A DNA stretch of 64,000 nucleotides from Anomaloglossus baeobatrachus (GCF_048569485.1 NC_134356.1:96472604-96536603), one strand, 5' to 3'. Positions 34,957-47,567 are shown, counted from the first letter of the stretch. Notes: generated by a model not told the origin, from the letters alone. Numbers and translations are program-made.

Positions 34957-35649
34957 GTATATCTCCTGGTTATCGTCCATTCTGTTTGAAGTATAATTTG
35001 TCATGAATGTGTCGATATAGCCGTGTACTTGACCTAGTTCTTGACCTAGTAAAGGTAGAGCACATAACGATCCGCCCCACCTCTGCAGATTCCTTCTGGA
35101 CTATAAATGACCACCCTGTTCCTGTGACTTACAGGGTGAGGCATAGAGGCTTATTATTCTCTCTTCTCGCCGTAAAAGCCAAGTGTTCATATAACAATTT
35201 TTCCTTTTCTATTCGTATGCAGCAAGCTGTTGATGCAGAACGTGTCTGTGTGGGATTGAACAAGCGTCGTCCTGTGACTTGCTGAATGCTCCTTCATGAA
35301 TGTTTCTATTCAACACTATGACTCGCTCGTCGGTGTTTGATGTTGTATTTCTTTCCACAAGTTCCCGCACAGCTTATTCTGCTGACGTTTGTGGGGTTAT
35401 ATATAGCATTAGAGCTGGTTCATTTTGCTGAGTAAAAGCACTCTAAATGTACTAACTATATAGAAGGAGGCTATGGGGTTATGTTTTTCCAGCACTTGTG
35501 AATCCTGTGTTTGTTTTTTTTTTTTTTTCTTTTTCTTTCTTCAAAATCTACATATGGATACCTATATTATAAAAGGGCTGGCTCTGAGGACCTACAACTG
35601 TTCTTAAAGGAAACCTGACAGCTGACTGGTAGCACGAACCCGAGCTGGC
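34957..35649. other. Intron 1 sequence, nothing recognised
   Basis: No feature identified. A T-run lies at 35513-35528. Confidence 0.4.
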
Positions 35650-35652
35650 TTA

Positions 35653-36079
35653 GGCTACTTTCATACTTGCATCGTCTGACAGCCGTCTCAATCCGCCGCT
35701 TTGGGAAACAGCGCAATCCATTAACGGATTTGCACTGTTTCCCATAGACTTGTATTGACGACGGATGGCCTTGTGTTGCGTGCGCCGGGTGGAAAGAACG
35801 CAGCATGTAGCGTTTTTCCATGCTTCCCAGAGCGTAAAAAAACCGCAATATGCAGGATTCCGTCGACGTCCGTCATTTTTACAATGGAAGCCTATGGTGG
35901 CGGAATCCGTCGTTTTTACACATCTGAGCATGCTCAGTTGAGTAAATTGCTGAAAAAAGGGCTACAACGGATTGCGTTGTTTTGCAGGATTCATCGCATC
36001 AGTTGTGCCACTATATGCAATGCATCAGTCACACAACGCAATACGACGGATGCCGCACAACGTAAGTGTGAAAGTAGCC
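35653..36079. mobile_element. PIF/Harbinger-like MITE, 427 bp (TTA)
   Basis: The ends GGCTACTTTCATACTTGCAT and, inverted, GGCTACTTTCACACTTACGT are flanked by TTA at 35650-35652 and 36080-36082. Ends and size match 10380-10835. Non-coding. Confidence 0.8.
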
Positions 36080-36083
36080 TTAG

Positions 36084-36110
36084 TGTGTGTGTGTGTGTGT
36101 GTGTGTGCGC
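36084..36110. repeat. (GT)n microsatellite
   Basis: About 12 GT dinucleotides directly after the MITE. Confidence 0.9.
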
Positions 36111-36992
36111 GTGCGCAGCATGAGCTTGCATACTTACCTGTCTCCGGTGCTGTTACTTTCGGGTCCTCAGTGAATATTCATGAGGTTAATGAGCGGGCCC
36201 AGAAGTAACAGCAGAGACTGCATTGTTGTAGACAGGTCACATAAAAGTAAATTAATTTTTACACTTACCTGTGTGTTCTCTGATACGTGTCAAATGGATC
36301 ACATCAGTGAGCAGGCCGTGTGACTGACATCTGTGCTGCTGGCAGAAAACGGCATATCGCTGTGCGGCACACGTGGTCCGTGTGAAAACACGGATGTGTG
36401 ACCAAGCGCATTTATTTTAATGGGTCTATGTGAGTCTGTGTCTTCGGTATATTTGAAAACTGATGTCACACGTATCGTAGGCACAGATTTCTATTAGACC
36501 CTCAGCATCCACATAACCTATTCAAACTGAAACATAGTCCCCATTGATGCCAGTTTAACCTAAAGGGGTATTCCATCCCCAAGATTTTATCCCAATATGT
36601 AGTAAATGAAAAATGTTTACAAATCCCTCCAATTAGGAATGTAGTATAGTTCTTCTGATATACTGGTCTCTTACCTCAGGGAATTGTAGCTAAGGTATCC
36701 ATTGTTACGTCGACTCATATGACTGACTGCTTGTGGTCATAACCATGGGTACCTAAGTTGCAATGCCCTGCACATGAGGTAGGAAAATACTACATTTTTA
36801 ATTGGAGGTATGTGCTAATATATAATTATCTAAGTTGCATCAAAATTGTGGCAAATCTATCATAGTAATCGATGTAACCTTCTCCATTGTGATATATTTA
36901 TTTGACTGCTGAGTTTTTTGTTTTTTTTTTTAAATAAAGGAACATGCATATTTATTGATAAATTATATCAATTTCTTTTTTTCCTCTTAAAG
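36111..36992 (+). other. End of KCT2 intron 1
   Basis: Mostly unrecognised sequence. The T-rich tract (TTTCTTTTTTTCCTCTTAA) before AG at 36991-36992 is a good polypyrimidine tract and acceptor for exon 2. Confidence 0.6.
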
Positions 36993-37663
36993 GTAAATTA
37001 ACAACACACGCCGACTCTCCGAGCACACCGAATGACACGCCTAGCCTCAGTGCATCTGTTAACATTACAAGTTTGACGACTGTACTTAAAAAAGACAGTA
37101 AAACTGAAGGCAATAACGCCACCACCACCGGTGCTGCTACTGCTGCTTCTAATGCTACCACAACTGTTGCCACCAAAACAACTCAAGGTCAAAAGGTTTC
37201 CCCAACACTCGCACAATTGGCAAATACCACCACAACGCAGGCCATGGACAAGAGCTCTGTGACTTCTGCCCTTATCACCAAGCTTCTAAAAGCGAAGACA
37301 ACTACTGAGGCTGAGACAACTGAAAACACCTCAATAGAAGAGAGCCTCATACTTGATGGCAAAGACACGATAATTACCACCCTGCCCTCTGCTAATGAAT
37401 CAGAGGATGAAGATGACTATATAGATACTGAGTATGACGGAACAATCAAGGATAGTGACAGCTTGGCAAAGGAGGATGTACTGATGCCAGGCAAAAGTGA
37501 TCAAGATCCCGCTGACCCCGATTATGAGGAAAATTCAAATGACTATGAAATCAAACCCAACGATGATTCAGACGTCGATGAGGATAGTCACTTCTTCTTG
37601 CACTTGGTTATAATAGCAGCATTAATCGCAGTAGTGTACATCGCCTATCATAACAAACGAAGG
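36993..37663 (+). CDS. KCT2: KCT2 homologue, coding exon 2 (lumenal domain and membrane span)
   Basis: Encodes residues 37-260 of the predicted 303. Residues 38-170 are a low-complexity Thr/Ser/Ala-rich, probably mucin-like lumenal stalk with several N-glycosylation sequons (NIT, NAT, NAT, NTT, NTS, NES). Residues 171-235 are strongly acidic ([13 protein letters not shown] and following). Residues 237-255 ([19 protein letters not shown]) form one membrane span, followed by the basic stop-transfer HNKRR. The DSHFF-HLVI-A and VVYI-YHNKR segments match what I know of vertebrate KCT2/C5orf15, a TGN38-like type I membrane protein. The acceptor follows a T-rich tract, and the donor is AGG|GTATGT at 37664. 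The exon begins by completing codon 37 (phase 1) and ends in phase 0. The stalk is expected to be poorly conserved between species. Confidence 0.93.
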
Positions 37664-37863
37664 GTATGTATTTTTCTTATACTAGTCATAGGTTAAAAAA
37701 AGACCTAGGTCCATCTAGTTCAACCTTCCTCCACCAATTCTACATTTCATCATTGAGTCTAAATATCACAGATCTTTTTAATTTGTTAGTTTGTTTTATA
37801 GCTGATAGAATGCATTGGCAAAAAAAAATAATGCTATGGCTGTAATTGAAAAGAAATCACAAA
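37664..37863 (+). other. Start of KCT2 intron 2, with SINE-like fragment
   Basis: Positions about 37690-37790 contain AAAGACCTAGGTCCATCTAG and TTCAACCTTCCTCCACCAAT, a phrase I associate with a dispersed amphibian repeat. It begins only about 25 bases inside the intron. Confidence 0.45.
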
Positions 37864-38237
37864 TAGAGATGAGCGAATCCGAGGTTTGATGTTCGTACCA
37901 AACAGCCTTTACAAAAAACTGAGTTCGGAGTGCTGGGGCTTTACGTGTGAACTTCACTTGTGTGAGCATCGGTGTGCTCAGGTACGCCCGGTGTGAGCCA
38001 CTTGTAGTGTCTCAATAGCTTACACTAGGGGGAACAGCGTGATCAAAAAAAAGTGAAAACCCTGCCCAACTGCCCCTGGAAGTGATCTCTTTATGGCTGG
38101 CTGTGTGAGCAGAGACCTGAACCGCCCATTTAGTGACTTTCATTGGGGTTCAGGTCAAGTTTGGATCCCAAACTGATCTCTATCTAAAGTCTACCTGCTC
38201 CCGCCGAACCGAAATTCCACAGGTTCGCTCATCTCTA
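37864..38237. mobile_element. hAT-type MITE, 374 bp
   Basis: The ends TAGAGATGAGCGAATCCGAG and, inverted, TAGAGATGAGCGAACCTGTG are flanked by ATCACAAA (37856-37863) and GCCACAAA (38238-38245), an 8-bp duplication with two changes. The terminal TAGAGATGAGCGAA is identical to the left end of the 10-kb hAT element at 52565, so that family may have moved it. Confidence 0.8.
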
Positions 38238-38946
38238 GCCACAAAGGTTGTCCACAGATCGTACACCTACATTTAGTCTGGCTGAGTTTTAACCATTAAA
38301 GGGTTACTCTTATGTTGTCCACTCCCCTCCTTTCTTGCTTGGTGGAGCACTCCTGAATGATTGAGATTTCTGACCAGCTCGAACTGTGAACCACCATGCA
38401 ACAAATGTTGCCTGTACAGCTCTAGGGCCCTGAAGCTATCTAGATCCATTTATCCACCAGGTGCTTGCAAGGTCTTTAGCAAACTGCTTGTAAGCTCTGC
38501 ACTTCTTGCCTAGGAGACCGGTCACAGTTGATGGACTTCAGCGGTGGCTGGCAACCTAGGCCAATGAACACTAAAGTTAAAATTTTAAAATCCTCTTTTC
38601 TTGGAATAGAGAAGATTTTTAATAGGTAAATTAAAGATGCCTGCTATTACTAGCACTTTGCAACTTTAACCATTTGTGATGAGGTCACCCCAAGTGCTGA
38701 CCGACTATATACAAATCAATCAGCTCTTATAATTGGTATGTGTAAGAAAGCACAAAAATGATCCAATCATACGGGATAATAGTGGACTAGCTCAATACAG
38801 TTAAGATAAGTTATAAGAAAAGGTTCTCCAGACGTCTTACCTGGGGATCAAGTATTGGGTGCACATGTCTCTAATGGTGACACCACTTTTGTCTTATTCA
38901 GTGATGGGGAAGCTATTAATACATTTTTTATTTTTCTCTCCTGCAG
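38238..38946 (+). other. End of KCT2 intron 2
   Basis: No element recognised. The polypyrimidine tract TTTTTTATTTTTCTCTCCTG precedes the acceptor CAG at 38944-38946. Confidence 0.6.
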
Positions 38947-39078
38947 ATATATCTTCTGATTCAGAGACGGAGATGGCGCGAGGGTCTTTGCTCAAAGAAT
39001 ACAGGTTACCGCCGACTTGATCAGAATGTGAATGAAGCAATGCCTTCCCTAAGTAATGCTAAAAATTATGTATTTTGA
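38947..39078 (+). CDS. KCT2: KCT2 homologue, coding exon 3 (cytoplasmic tail)
   Basis: Encodes residues 261-303 and the stop TGA at 39076-39078. The tail is the best-conserved part of the family. It contains [11 protein letters not shown], then [15 protein letters not shown] and the terminal aromatic residues NYVF, which match the human KCT2 tail as I recall it almost residue for residue. YRRL (281-284) is a YxxPhi sorting signal, comparable to the YQRL of TGN38, and suggests cycling between trans-Golgi, endosomes and plasma membrane through AP adaptors. Family function is poorly known, so that role is inferred from the motif. The exon starts in phase 0 after a CAG acceptor. No break or missing residue is seen. 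Confidence 0.95.
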   Translation: MYLLIQRRRWREGLCSKNTGYRRLDQNVNEAMPSLSNAKNYVF

Positions 39079-39310
39079 AGGACTTGAAGCAGTCTGGTGC
39101 CTTTTTGGGCCTATTTTTAGGCCTCTTTGCCATAAACCTTTTACTTGATTTCATAGTTGAGATTAAAGATTTTTTTTTTTTTTTAATTGTGATTATAACT
39201 TATGCGTTTAATGAAGTGAAACTAGAGAAATTCTGGTATTAGGGTGACAATCGTTTTTATTTTTTTATTAATACAAATGTGCTATAAAAATAAACCTTTT
39301 TTCTATAAAC
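39079..39310 (+). other. KCT2: KCT2 3' UTR and poly(A) signal
   Basis: AT-rich sequence after the stop, with AATAAA at 39289-39294 followed by a T-rich stretch. This would give a short 3' UTR of about 230 bases. Other polyadenylation sites further on cannot be excluded. Confidence 0.6.
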
Positions 39311-40584
39311 CTTTGGTTTACATGACTTTTGTTAACCGTTGGGAAAATTTGCACAAAGCAGAGTACGGAGTTGACTTTGCTTTGTAGGTCTCACAAAAGC
39401 ATTTAGCTTTCTAAGGATGTGAACACCCTTGACCTGAGGGACCTGCCTATTAGAAACTGGCTCCAGTCAGGAGACCCAGCAGTCAGGTAGGAGATTGTGA
39501 TATGAGTACTACCTATTTCATGGATGTGTGCTATTGGCCTAGTGGGACAGTCACTCTTTATTTGAAGCTTTTGAATCCTGCACATCAATATAAAAATGGT
39601 AGAGTATTTGAGCCATGGAACTTTTTTGGCTGGACAGATAAGGTACATACTCCAATGGGTTCTTTTATAGTTGTCCCTACTACTCTAAATTCTTAAACTA
39701 GTCTGCCAGTGCGATCTTGTGCCCCAACGTTTAGTCATCGCCTTTATATTAACTATTTTATTACCAAAACTATATTCACTTTTTGCAAACACAAAACCTA
39801 AGTAATGAAGAGTACTAATACTAATATATTTTCTCAAAGTCAACACCTAACACATTGTGAAACCGTCATTCAGGACTGTTCAATCAGTGCCACATTCGTG
39901 CAAATTTGGTAAATGCAAGGAAAAAATATGCAGTAACGTTCCTGTTCCTTTCCCTTCAGGTCTGTGCAGGAAGATAAATGATGCTAATGGCTGTAAACTT
40001 TCTGGTCACACTTGCAGCTTCATCCCACCCACCTCTCCCTAAACAGTAACCGAAAATCATGAAGTGAAATTTTCATGCTGACTTCAGACTAGCAAACAAG
40101 CGCTGCCCTGAAAATCAGGTTTCTGCTTATTCCATAAATGATTAAGAATAATGCTTGTAAAGATCCCCATATGTTTTCTGGCAGTTTGATGTTTTATACA
40201 TTTCTGCTCTATCATCAATTTTCCATCATCCCTTGTGCTAGGCTACAAGGCATCTGTGAGCACAGACTTACACACTGCGTACCGTGATCTCTGGCGCCAT
40301 TGTACCACAGGTCCTTCATATGTTCCACCACAGGTTGTCTTGCTCCACTGCACTGCGTCCCAGGTTCCCCTGCCGTCCGGAAACTATAGGAATCATGGGA
40401 TGTGGTGATTGAGTGTGCGATCGCTCGATCCGATGTGAGTGCTAGCTGGAAGCCAGTGAAGACCACTGTTGGGCATACCTGTTAGGAGTGCCCAATGAAG
40501 AACGCAGGTTGACCTTGGAGCAATGCAGACATCCAGGATCTGGTAAATGATTCTCCTGGATAGGGGGACTGCTTTTTTTTAGGG
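39311..40584. other. Downstream intergenic sequence
   Basis: No gene or recognisable repeat noticed. Confidence 0.4.
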
Positions 40585-40682
40585 GGGACAACTTACCCCC
40601 AACCTGTGCTTCCCCAAAAATAAGCCTTAGTGCATTTTTCAGGGGCAAAAATATAAGACTTATTTTCGGGAAAACATGGTAT
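40585..40682. repeat. Dispersed repeat fragment
   Basis: On the minus strand it reads ATGTTTTCCCGAAAATAAGT and then TGCACTAAGGCTTATTTTTG. I recognise this phrase as a widespread vertebrate DNA-transposon remnant; no ends or target duplication are visible. Confidence 0.5.
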
Positions 40683-40904
40683 TAACTGGCTTACTTGCCT
40701 TTGCAGTTCAGCCTTTAATTTTCCTTGAAGGAGCATGTTCCACAAATAGAATATCTGTGTATGTACCCTATTAATGCAGGTGTTTCTCATAAAATAACAA
40801 TACACAGTTTGGTAGCCCCCTGTATGCCAGAAGAGAACCTATTGAGGAGCAAACTCTGGCCAACATGGTCCCTCAGTCCATGTATGATGCAGATAACTAA
40901 TTAG

Positions 40905-41150
40905 TAGAGTTGAGCGAGTACCTAATCGTACTCTCGCTATATACTCATAAAGAGTACTGTCTAATACGTATTCATTCGGAATAGCATGTGCAATGCAAGT
41001 GAATGAGGAAAACTCGCAATGTAACGAGTAACCCGAATGACGGACTTTTCATGCGCGCAGTGAATAGTACAGCATTCGGGTTACTCCATTACATTGCGAG
41101 TTTTTCCCCATTGACTTGCATTGCTCACACTATTCGGAATTAGTTTTATA
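40905..41150. mobile_element. hAT-type fragment (left end)
   Basis: TAGAGTTGAGCGAGTACCTA resembles the right end of the large hAT element (TAGAGTTGAGCGCGGTTCGT, inverted). Internal arms CAATGTAACGAGTAACCCGA and TTCGGGTTACTCCATTACAT are inverted. No matching right end was found. Confidence 0.5.
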
Positions 41151-41296
41151 AATTGCCAGCATGTAGTATTAATTTTGTCTGCAAGAAAAGTATATTCTGA
41201 TGTTAAGTGCCTCAATGCTAACACCAGGTGTATCAGGGTTAGTGAGATTTATGTTCCCTTTATTTTTAATTTTATAGAATTATGTTCCTTTTAAAA

Positions 41297-42350
41297 GGGT
41301 TCTCTGGTCTAAAACATGTCTGCAGTGGCTCTGAGACTGCAGACTTGTGAAGCCTCACATTGTGCACACTTTGCACTGTGAGGATTCTTCGGTGTTCGAG
41401 TCCGGGATGGTGGACACGTGGCAGCAATTATACGATATGCATAGTTTCTGCCAAACTTTCATTTGACAGTTTCTGGCCTCACGCAATACACTTGTACAGA
41501 GTGTGCCAGAATCAGTCTAGACTGATTCAGATCTGGAGTACACATCGCAAACTTGAAGTCACATGACCATCATTCCTGGCTCTGAAACCGGTGAATCCTC
41601 AGAGCAAAGTGCATGGGATGTGAGAATTCATAAGCCTGCAGTCACGTAGAATGACTGTAGTTGTTTCACAATGTGACTGTAGGATAGTGAGGGACAGGGG
41701 CTCTGATACGGTCCTTCACACTGGGGGATCCTAGGCTATTCCTAACCTCATGGTTGTCCGTAATGGTGGAGATGCCTGAGACTATGCCTGATTTTTCTCT
41801 TGACCAGAGCTAATCTGTTCCCTCCCAATGGAAGGAAGGGGCAGGAGTGTGAGGTCAACAGATTTAGACAAAGCAAAAAAAAAAAAACAAAACTTGGACA
41901 CACTACAAGCTCACAGGAACAAACCATAAGAAGCAAAGGAGAAAAGCAAGAGAAGTAATGCAGCAACAAAAGGACCGGTTAACATCACAACCGCTCACAG
42001 CAATAAAGCACTACAACCACCAGTAAGTCTGTATCAAACCACCTCTCCAGCCCAGTATAGGTAAACTATAGCTGGCACTAATAGAAGTGTCCAGCCAGCA
42101 TATATAGGTGGGGAGAGACTGTGACTGGCTATCCCATAGCATGTGACCAAAGGAGATTAACTCTTCCTAGCCTGCCTATGAACTGCAAGTCTGTGGATCG
42201 ACACTGGAGTCTGCCTGTGCTGATCAGACATTAGAGAAGTTAGCATGCAGAGCATAAGAATCTGTTCCACAGGAAGCAGCCATGACATTCGGTAATGATT
42301 GCAAAAACCTCCTTGTTACAATATATTGTGTTAGACCAGACAGCCACTTT
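41297..42350. mobile_element. MITE related to 30380-30722, extended or interrupted
   Basis: It begins AAGGGTTCTCTGGTCTAAAA and contains CTGCAGACTTGTGAAGCCTC and its inverted partner near 41632, as in the copy at 30380. A matching right end, TGTGTTAGACCAGACAGCCA, occurs only at about 42328. The 41680-42290 part therefore probably contains a further insertion that I could not identify. Confidence 0.5.
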
Positions 42351-43428
42351 AATTTACAGAAGTAATGAGGAATTATCACTTCTGAGAAAAACAGAAGTGA
42401 CAGATTAAGAAATCATAAGACTTTTCTCAAATATTAGTGAAATAGATGAAAACCCCAGTGTTACAGCACCACAGGTTTTACTTTCATCTTATAATAGTGT
42501 GCACAAAATCTGGTACCATTCTCTTCTCTGAGATACCATACGTAAGGGAGGAGCTGATATACATCAGGGGTGTCAAACTCATTTTCTCTAGTCCCTTCCA
42601 CGACAGCATAGGAGGTTGTCTCTCCACGCCCTAATTGGGACAGGAAGTTCAAGAGGTTTAAAAGGACCCTCCCACCTCCCACAGCCAGTGTCTTTCCTGT
42701 CCCCATGGGGCATGGAGAGGTTTTGTTTTTCTCCTATGCTGTGGTGGCCGGCGAACTACAGTATATATTTTTTTTTTTTTGTTTCCTTCTTCCCCTGTTA
42801 CCTTAAGCTGGACAGCATCGGTCGGGCCTTCACCGCTCCTCCCTTGCTGTTCCCTCACGCTGTGGGGGACCGCTGCTCCAGCCTTCCGGATCCTCCTGAG
42901 GGGTGATGCAGGCTGTTGAGCTCCCCGGCCGGCGTCCTCCCTGAGCCGCCGGCCGCTTCCCGCATGCACGCTGCGATCCGGAAGTGCTCCCGGGGGCGGG
43001 ACTTCCGGTCTTGCGGACTTCCGGTCGAGCGCTTCCGGTTTTGCGGAGGCAGCGTGGAGGCACGCCGACGGTGACACGGCCTGCCCAGGACCGGATGCGG
43101 GAGGCGGGGAACGTGCACAGTCACTGGGGGGGCAGGCCCTTTTGCATAAGGGCTGCCACGAAGACATCAGATCATGGTAAGCAACCGTGCTCCCTGTCAT
43201 GTCTTCCGCTGCAGCTGCATCTGCAGAACCCAGTGTGCCCCCTGCTACTGTGAGTATGGAGGGGAATGGTCCCTCGGACATAGGTCTCATCAGGTGATTT
43301 ATGGCTCTATGGTCTGTGTTTTCTAGGAGGACAGGGCCACCAAGAAAACTGACAGAAATGAAAAATCAGAGAAGCCTGAGAAGTCAGAAAAAGCTGACAA
43401 GTCCGATAAGCCTGATAGACCTGACAGA

Positions 43429-44656
43429 GTGGAAAAAATTAAAAAATGTCCTATCTGTATAAAAAAGCTCCCTGCAGTATGGGATAAAAAGCTTTGCCAG
43501 CAATGTACGGACCAGATTATTAGGGCCGAACAACCATCTCTGATAGATGAGTTGCGGTCCATGATGAAACAGGAGATTAGGGCCTCTCTGGCCTCCCTTC
43601 CTGTTCCTGGCCCTGCTCCTGACCCTGCTCCTGGCCCTGCTCCTGGACCCTCTCCTCCAAAAAAGACTCCAGTCGACCCCATCTGATCAGGAGGACGCTG
43701 ATTCCACCTCTGAGGGTCCTGATGAAGGATTTCCATCTGGGGGGTCTGACCAGTCCTTTCTATTTCACTCAGAAGAGTTGGGGGATCTTATTGGGGCAGT
43801 TCGGAGCACTATGGGTTTAGAGGAAGTGCAGTCTCTTCCTTCAATCCAGGACGAAATGTTTGCTGGCCTGAAGTCAGTCAAACAGTTGGGATTCCCAGTT
43901 CATGCCAATGTTTTGGATATTGTCTCTCAGGAATGGGAATTTCCTGAGAGGCGGGTACGGAGTGACCTTAGACGCCGGTTTCCTCTGGAACCTTCGGGAC
44001 TACATTGGGAGGTCCCAAGAGTAGACGTTCAGGTAGCTAGGGTAGCTAAGCAAACGGCTCTTCCCTTTGAGGATACTTCCCAACTGAAGGATCAGATGGA
44101 TAGGAAGGTAGAGGGCCTGATGAAGCGGTCCTGGGATGCATCGTCTTCCTCTATTCAAGCCAACATTGCCTCCACCTGCGTATCCAGGTCCCTAATTAGG
44201 TGGTTAGACCAGTTGGAGGCTCATATTTCCCAAGGGACCCCTAGGGAGGAATTACTGGAATCCCTTCCCTTGCTTAGGAAGGCTACCTGTTTTCTGGCAG
44301 ATACCTCGGTGGAATCTGTCCGCCTGGCAGCCAGGACCTCTGTGCTTTCTAACTCTGCCCGACGTGCCCTCTGGCTTAAGGCCTGGAGCGGAGACTCCAC
44401 CTCCAAAATGAGGCTTTGTTCGCTTCCGTTTAAAGGGGATTTAGTGTTTGGGCCTGCCCTGGATGATATCCTGGACAAGGCGACCGATCGTAAGGCCTTG
44501 CCCGATCCTAGACCTAACAGGAAGCTGCCCTTTCGTCCCTCGATGCCTCAGGCCTCCCAGCCCAGAGGGAAAGGGAAGGCTGGCAGGTGGAGCTATCCCA
44601 AAGGTAGAGGGAGAAACATCCTCATCCCTCCCCATCAGCAACGTCCTCAGCAGTGA
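43429..44656 (+). mobile_element. DIRS copy 2, gag-like region
   Basis: Corresponds to 17055-18272 of copy 1: the same lysine-rich, paired-cysteine start and the same long central region. The proline-rich linker differs from copy 1 by a few short repeats. Confidence 0.7.
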
Positions 44657-44659
44657 CTC

Positions 44660-46545
44660 GGCCCGGGTGGGGGGAAGACTCTCAGCGTTTCTTCCCCAGT
44701 GGCAGTCCATAACCACTTGCCAATGGGTTCTGAAGATCATCTCGGACGGTCTTCTCATAGAATTCCTTTCCCCCCCTCTTCCGGGTCTCCGAGTCACCGC
44801 GCTGGCGTCACCGGGGTCACAGGCTCTGTTGTACACAAAGATTATAGAGCTAGTGCACTCGGGGGTCGTTTCCCCTGTCCCGAGTCAGGAAGAAGGGGTA
44901 GGACACTACTCCCGTCTCTTCCTGGTCAAGAAGCCATCCGGCGACGTCCGTATAATTATCAATTTAAAACGTCTAAACCGTCAGGTCAGGTACCGGCGGT
45001 TCAAGATGGAGTCGGTGAAATCAGCTATTCCCCTGATAGGTCTACACCATCAGATGGCCTCTATAGATCTGAAAGACGCCTACTTCCATGTACCCGTCCA
45101 TCCGGGACACAGGCAATACCTCAGGTTTGCGGTGCTTCACGGGGAGGACGTACTTCATTTCCAATTCAATGTACTTCCCTTCGGAATCTCCTCAGCTCCA
45201 AGGATCTTTTCCAAGATCATGGCAGAGGTGGTCGCCTTCATAAGATTGCAGGGTATCTGTCTGGTTCCATATTTGGACGACTTTCTTCTCATGGCTCCAT
45301 CTGCTCCAACCCTCCGGAGCCATGTGGAAAGGTCTTTGGGAATCCTTCGGTCTCTGGGATGGATTCCCAATCTCAAAAAATCAGTTAACCCCCTCCTCCA
45401 CTCGGCAGTTTCTCGGAGTGCTGCTGGACTCCGACAGACAGGCATCTTTTCTCCCAGAGGGCCACAGGATAGCTCTGTTAGCCAAAATATCAAAGCTTCG
45501 CAGGCAGGCTCGCCCGACGCTTCGAGCAGCTATGTCAGCTCTGGGTTCCATGACATCCTGCATTCCTTCAGTCAGGTGGGCTCAGGCCCATTCTCGGTGT
45601 CTCCAGGATCATATCCTGGCACATTGGGACAGACTCCCGTCATCCCTAAACAGACAGTTTCGCCTCTCTGAGTCCGTCTCCTCATCCCTTCTCTGGTGGC
45701 TGAGTCCCGCCAACCTGCAGGTGGGGGTTGCCTGGACTCAGAAACCCCTGGTTACACTGACCACAGATGCCAGCCTACGAGGATGGGGGGCAATGGTGGC
45801 AAATTCCCCATTTCAAGGGGTCTGGAGTCCTTACGTCAGCTCCCAATCCTCCAACTACCGGGAGCTCAGGGCAGTCAGGGAAGCCCTCCTTGCGGCTCAG
45901 GACCTCGTCCGGGACTCTCACGTCCTGGTATATTCAGACAATGTCACAACAGTGGCAAATCTCCGCCATCAGGGCAGTACACGCTCAGGCGCCCTGAAGT
46001 CAGTATCCTCCCGAATCTTTCAATGGGCAGAACAATCTCTGCTCTCCCTTTCTGCGGTCCATCTGAAGGGCTCCCTCAATCTTCAGGCGGATTTCCTGAG
46101 TCGTCGGGATGTTCATCCAGGGGAATGGAGCCTGGATCAGGCGGTGTTCTGCTCTCTAGTGGCAAGGTGGGGTGCACCAGAGGTGGACCTCTTTGCCTCG
46201 GCAGGGAATCGCAAGGTCGCAACATATTTCTCCCTGAACCCAAGGGACGAGGCGTTAGGGGTAGACGCTTTCTGCCACAGATGGTCCTTTCGCCTCGCTT
46301 ACGCATTCCCCCCTCTTCCTCTTCTTGCACGGGCCCTGAGGAAGATCAGAGACGAGGGGGTCCCAACCATACTGGTAGCCCCTCTGTGGCCCCGGAGGAG
46401 TTGGTACAGCCTGGTCATGACGCTAGGAATCGACGGCCCAGTCCTCTTAGGTTCGGACCCCAGCTTACTGTCACAGGGTCCGATTTTCCATCCGGCTCCC
46501 CAGAAACTCAACTTGGCTGCCTGGCTTCTGAAGCCCGGGCACTGA
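44660..46545 (+). mobile_element. DIRS copy 2, reverse transcriptase / RNase H region
   Basis: Same motifs as copy 1, including the YLDD box near 45270, FGISSAP, LTTDASLRGWGA and PEVDLFAS. Confidence 0.9.
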
Positions 46546-46547
46546 AG

Positions 46548-47567
46548 GCCCAAGGGCTTTCTGACAAAGTTGTGGCTACACTACAGAAGAACCGTAAACC
46601 TGTGACTAATAGTATATACAACAAAATCTGGAAGAGATTTTCCTCCTGGTGTGGTTCTCGGCCTCCTGACCCTCTTCGGCCTAATATTGCGCAGATTCTG
46701 GACTTTCTCCAGAGTGGGTTAGACTTAGGTCTTAGGCCTAGCACCCTGAAAGTTCAGGTGTCAGCACTCAGTGCAGTCTTTGACACGGCTCTGGCAGATC
46801 ATCGTTGGATCCGTCGGTTCTTTGTGTCCGCTAGTAGACTCTGTCCACGTCAGAGGGTCCTGACGCCTCGCTGGGATCTCAATGCGGTCCTTACAGGACT
46901 ATCTCAGTCTCCGTTTGAACCTCTGTGCTCTTGTAACATTCGTTCCCTTTCTCACAAGACTGCTTTTCTTGTGGCTATTACATCGGCTCGCAGAGTCGGC
47001 GAACTTCAGGCTTTGTCTGTTAGGGAACCTTACCTGACCATCAGAGATGACAGCATTGTGTTTCAGCTGGACCCTTCCTTCCTTCCCAAGGTGGTTTCGG
47101 ATTTTCACCGTTCGCAGTCCATCGTCCTGCCTTCCTTCTGTCAGAATCCTCGGACTCCGGGTGAGGAAGTGTTTCATTCTTTGGATGTCCGTCGGATAGT
47201 GTTGCACTACCTAGAGGTTACTGCTTCTTGGCGCCTTGATTCTAACCTGTTCATCCAGCCCTTTGGCCACAATAAGGGCAAGAAGGTGGCTAAGAGTACC
47301 GTCGCCAACTGGATTGTGCGGGCAACTAGAGATGCATACCTCGCTCAGCATCTCTCTCCACCTACTGGATTCACGGCGCACTCCACCAGGGCTACCTCTG
47401 CCTCCTGGGCCGAACGGGCAGGGGCCTCCCCTGAGCAGATCTGCAAGGCGGCTACGTGGTCTTCGCTCCATACCTTCACGAAGCATTATCGTCTGGATCT
47501 GGATTCCAACAGGGATTTGGCCTTTGGCAGGAAAGTCCTGCAGGCTGTGGTCCCCCCCCCCCTAGGT
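46548..47567 (+). mobile_element. DIRS copy 2, tyrosine recombinase region
   Basis: Contains HSTRATS and WSSLHTFTKHY, as in copy 1. It ends shortly before the internal complementary region. Confidence 0.85.

Noticed and set aside
39502-40042. Short frames of about 60 codons downstream of KCT2
   Set aside because: No domain, no splice-site support and no similarity that I can recognise.
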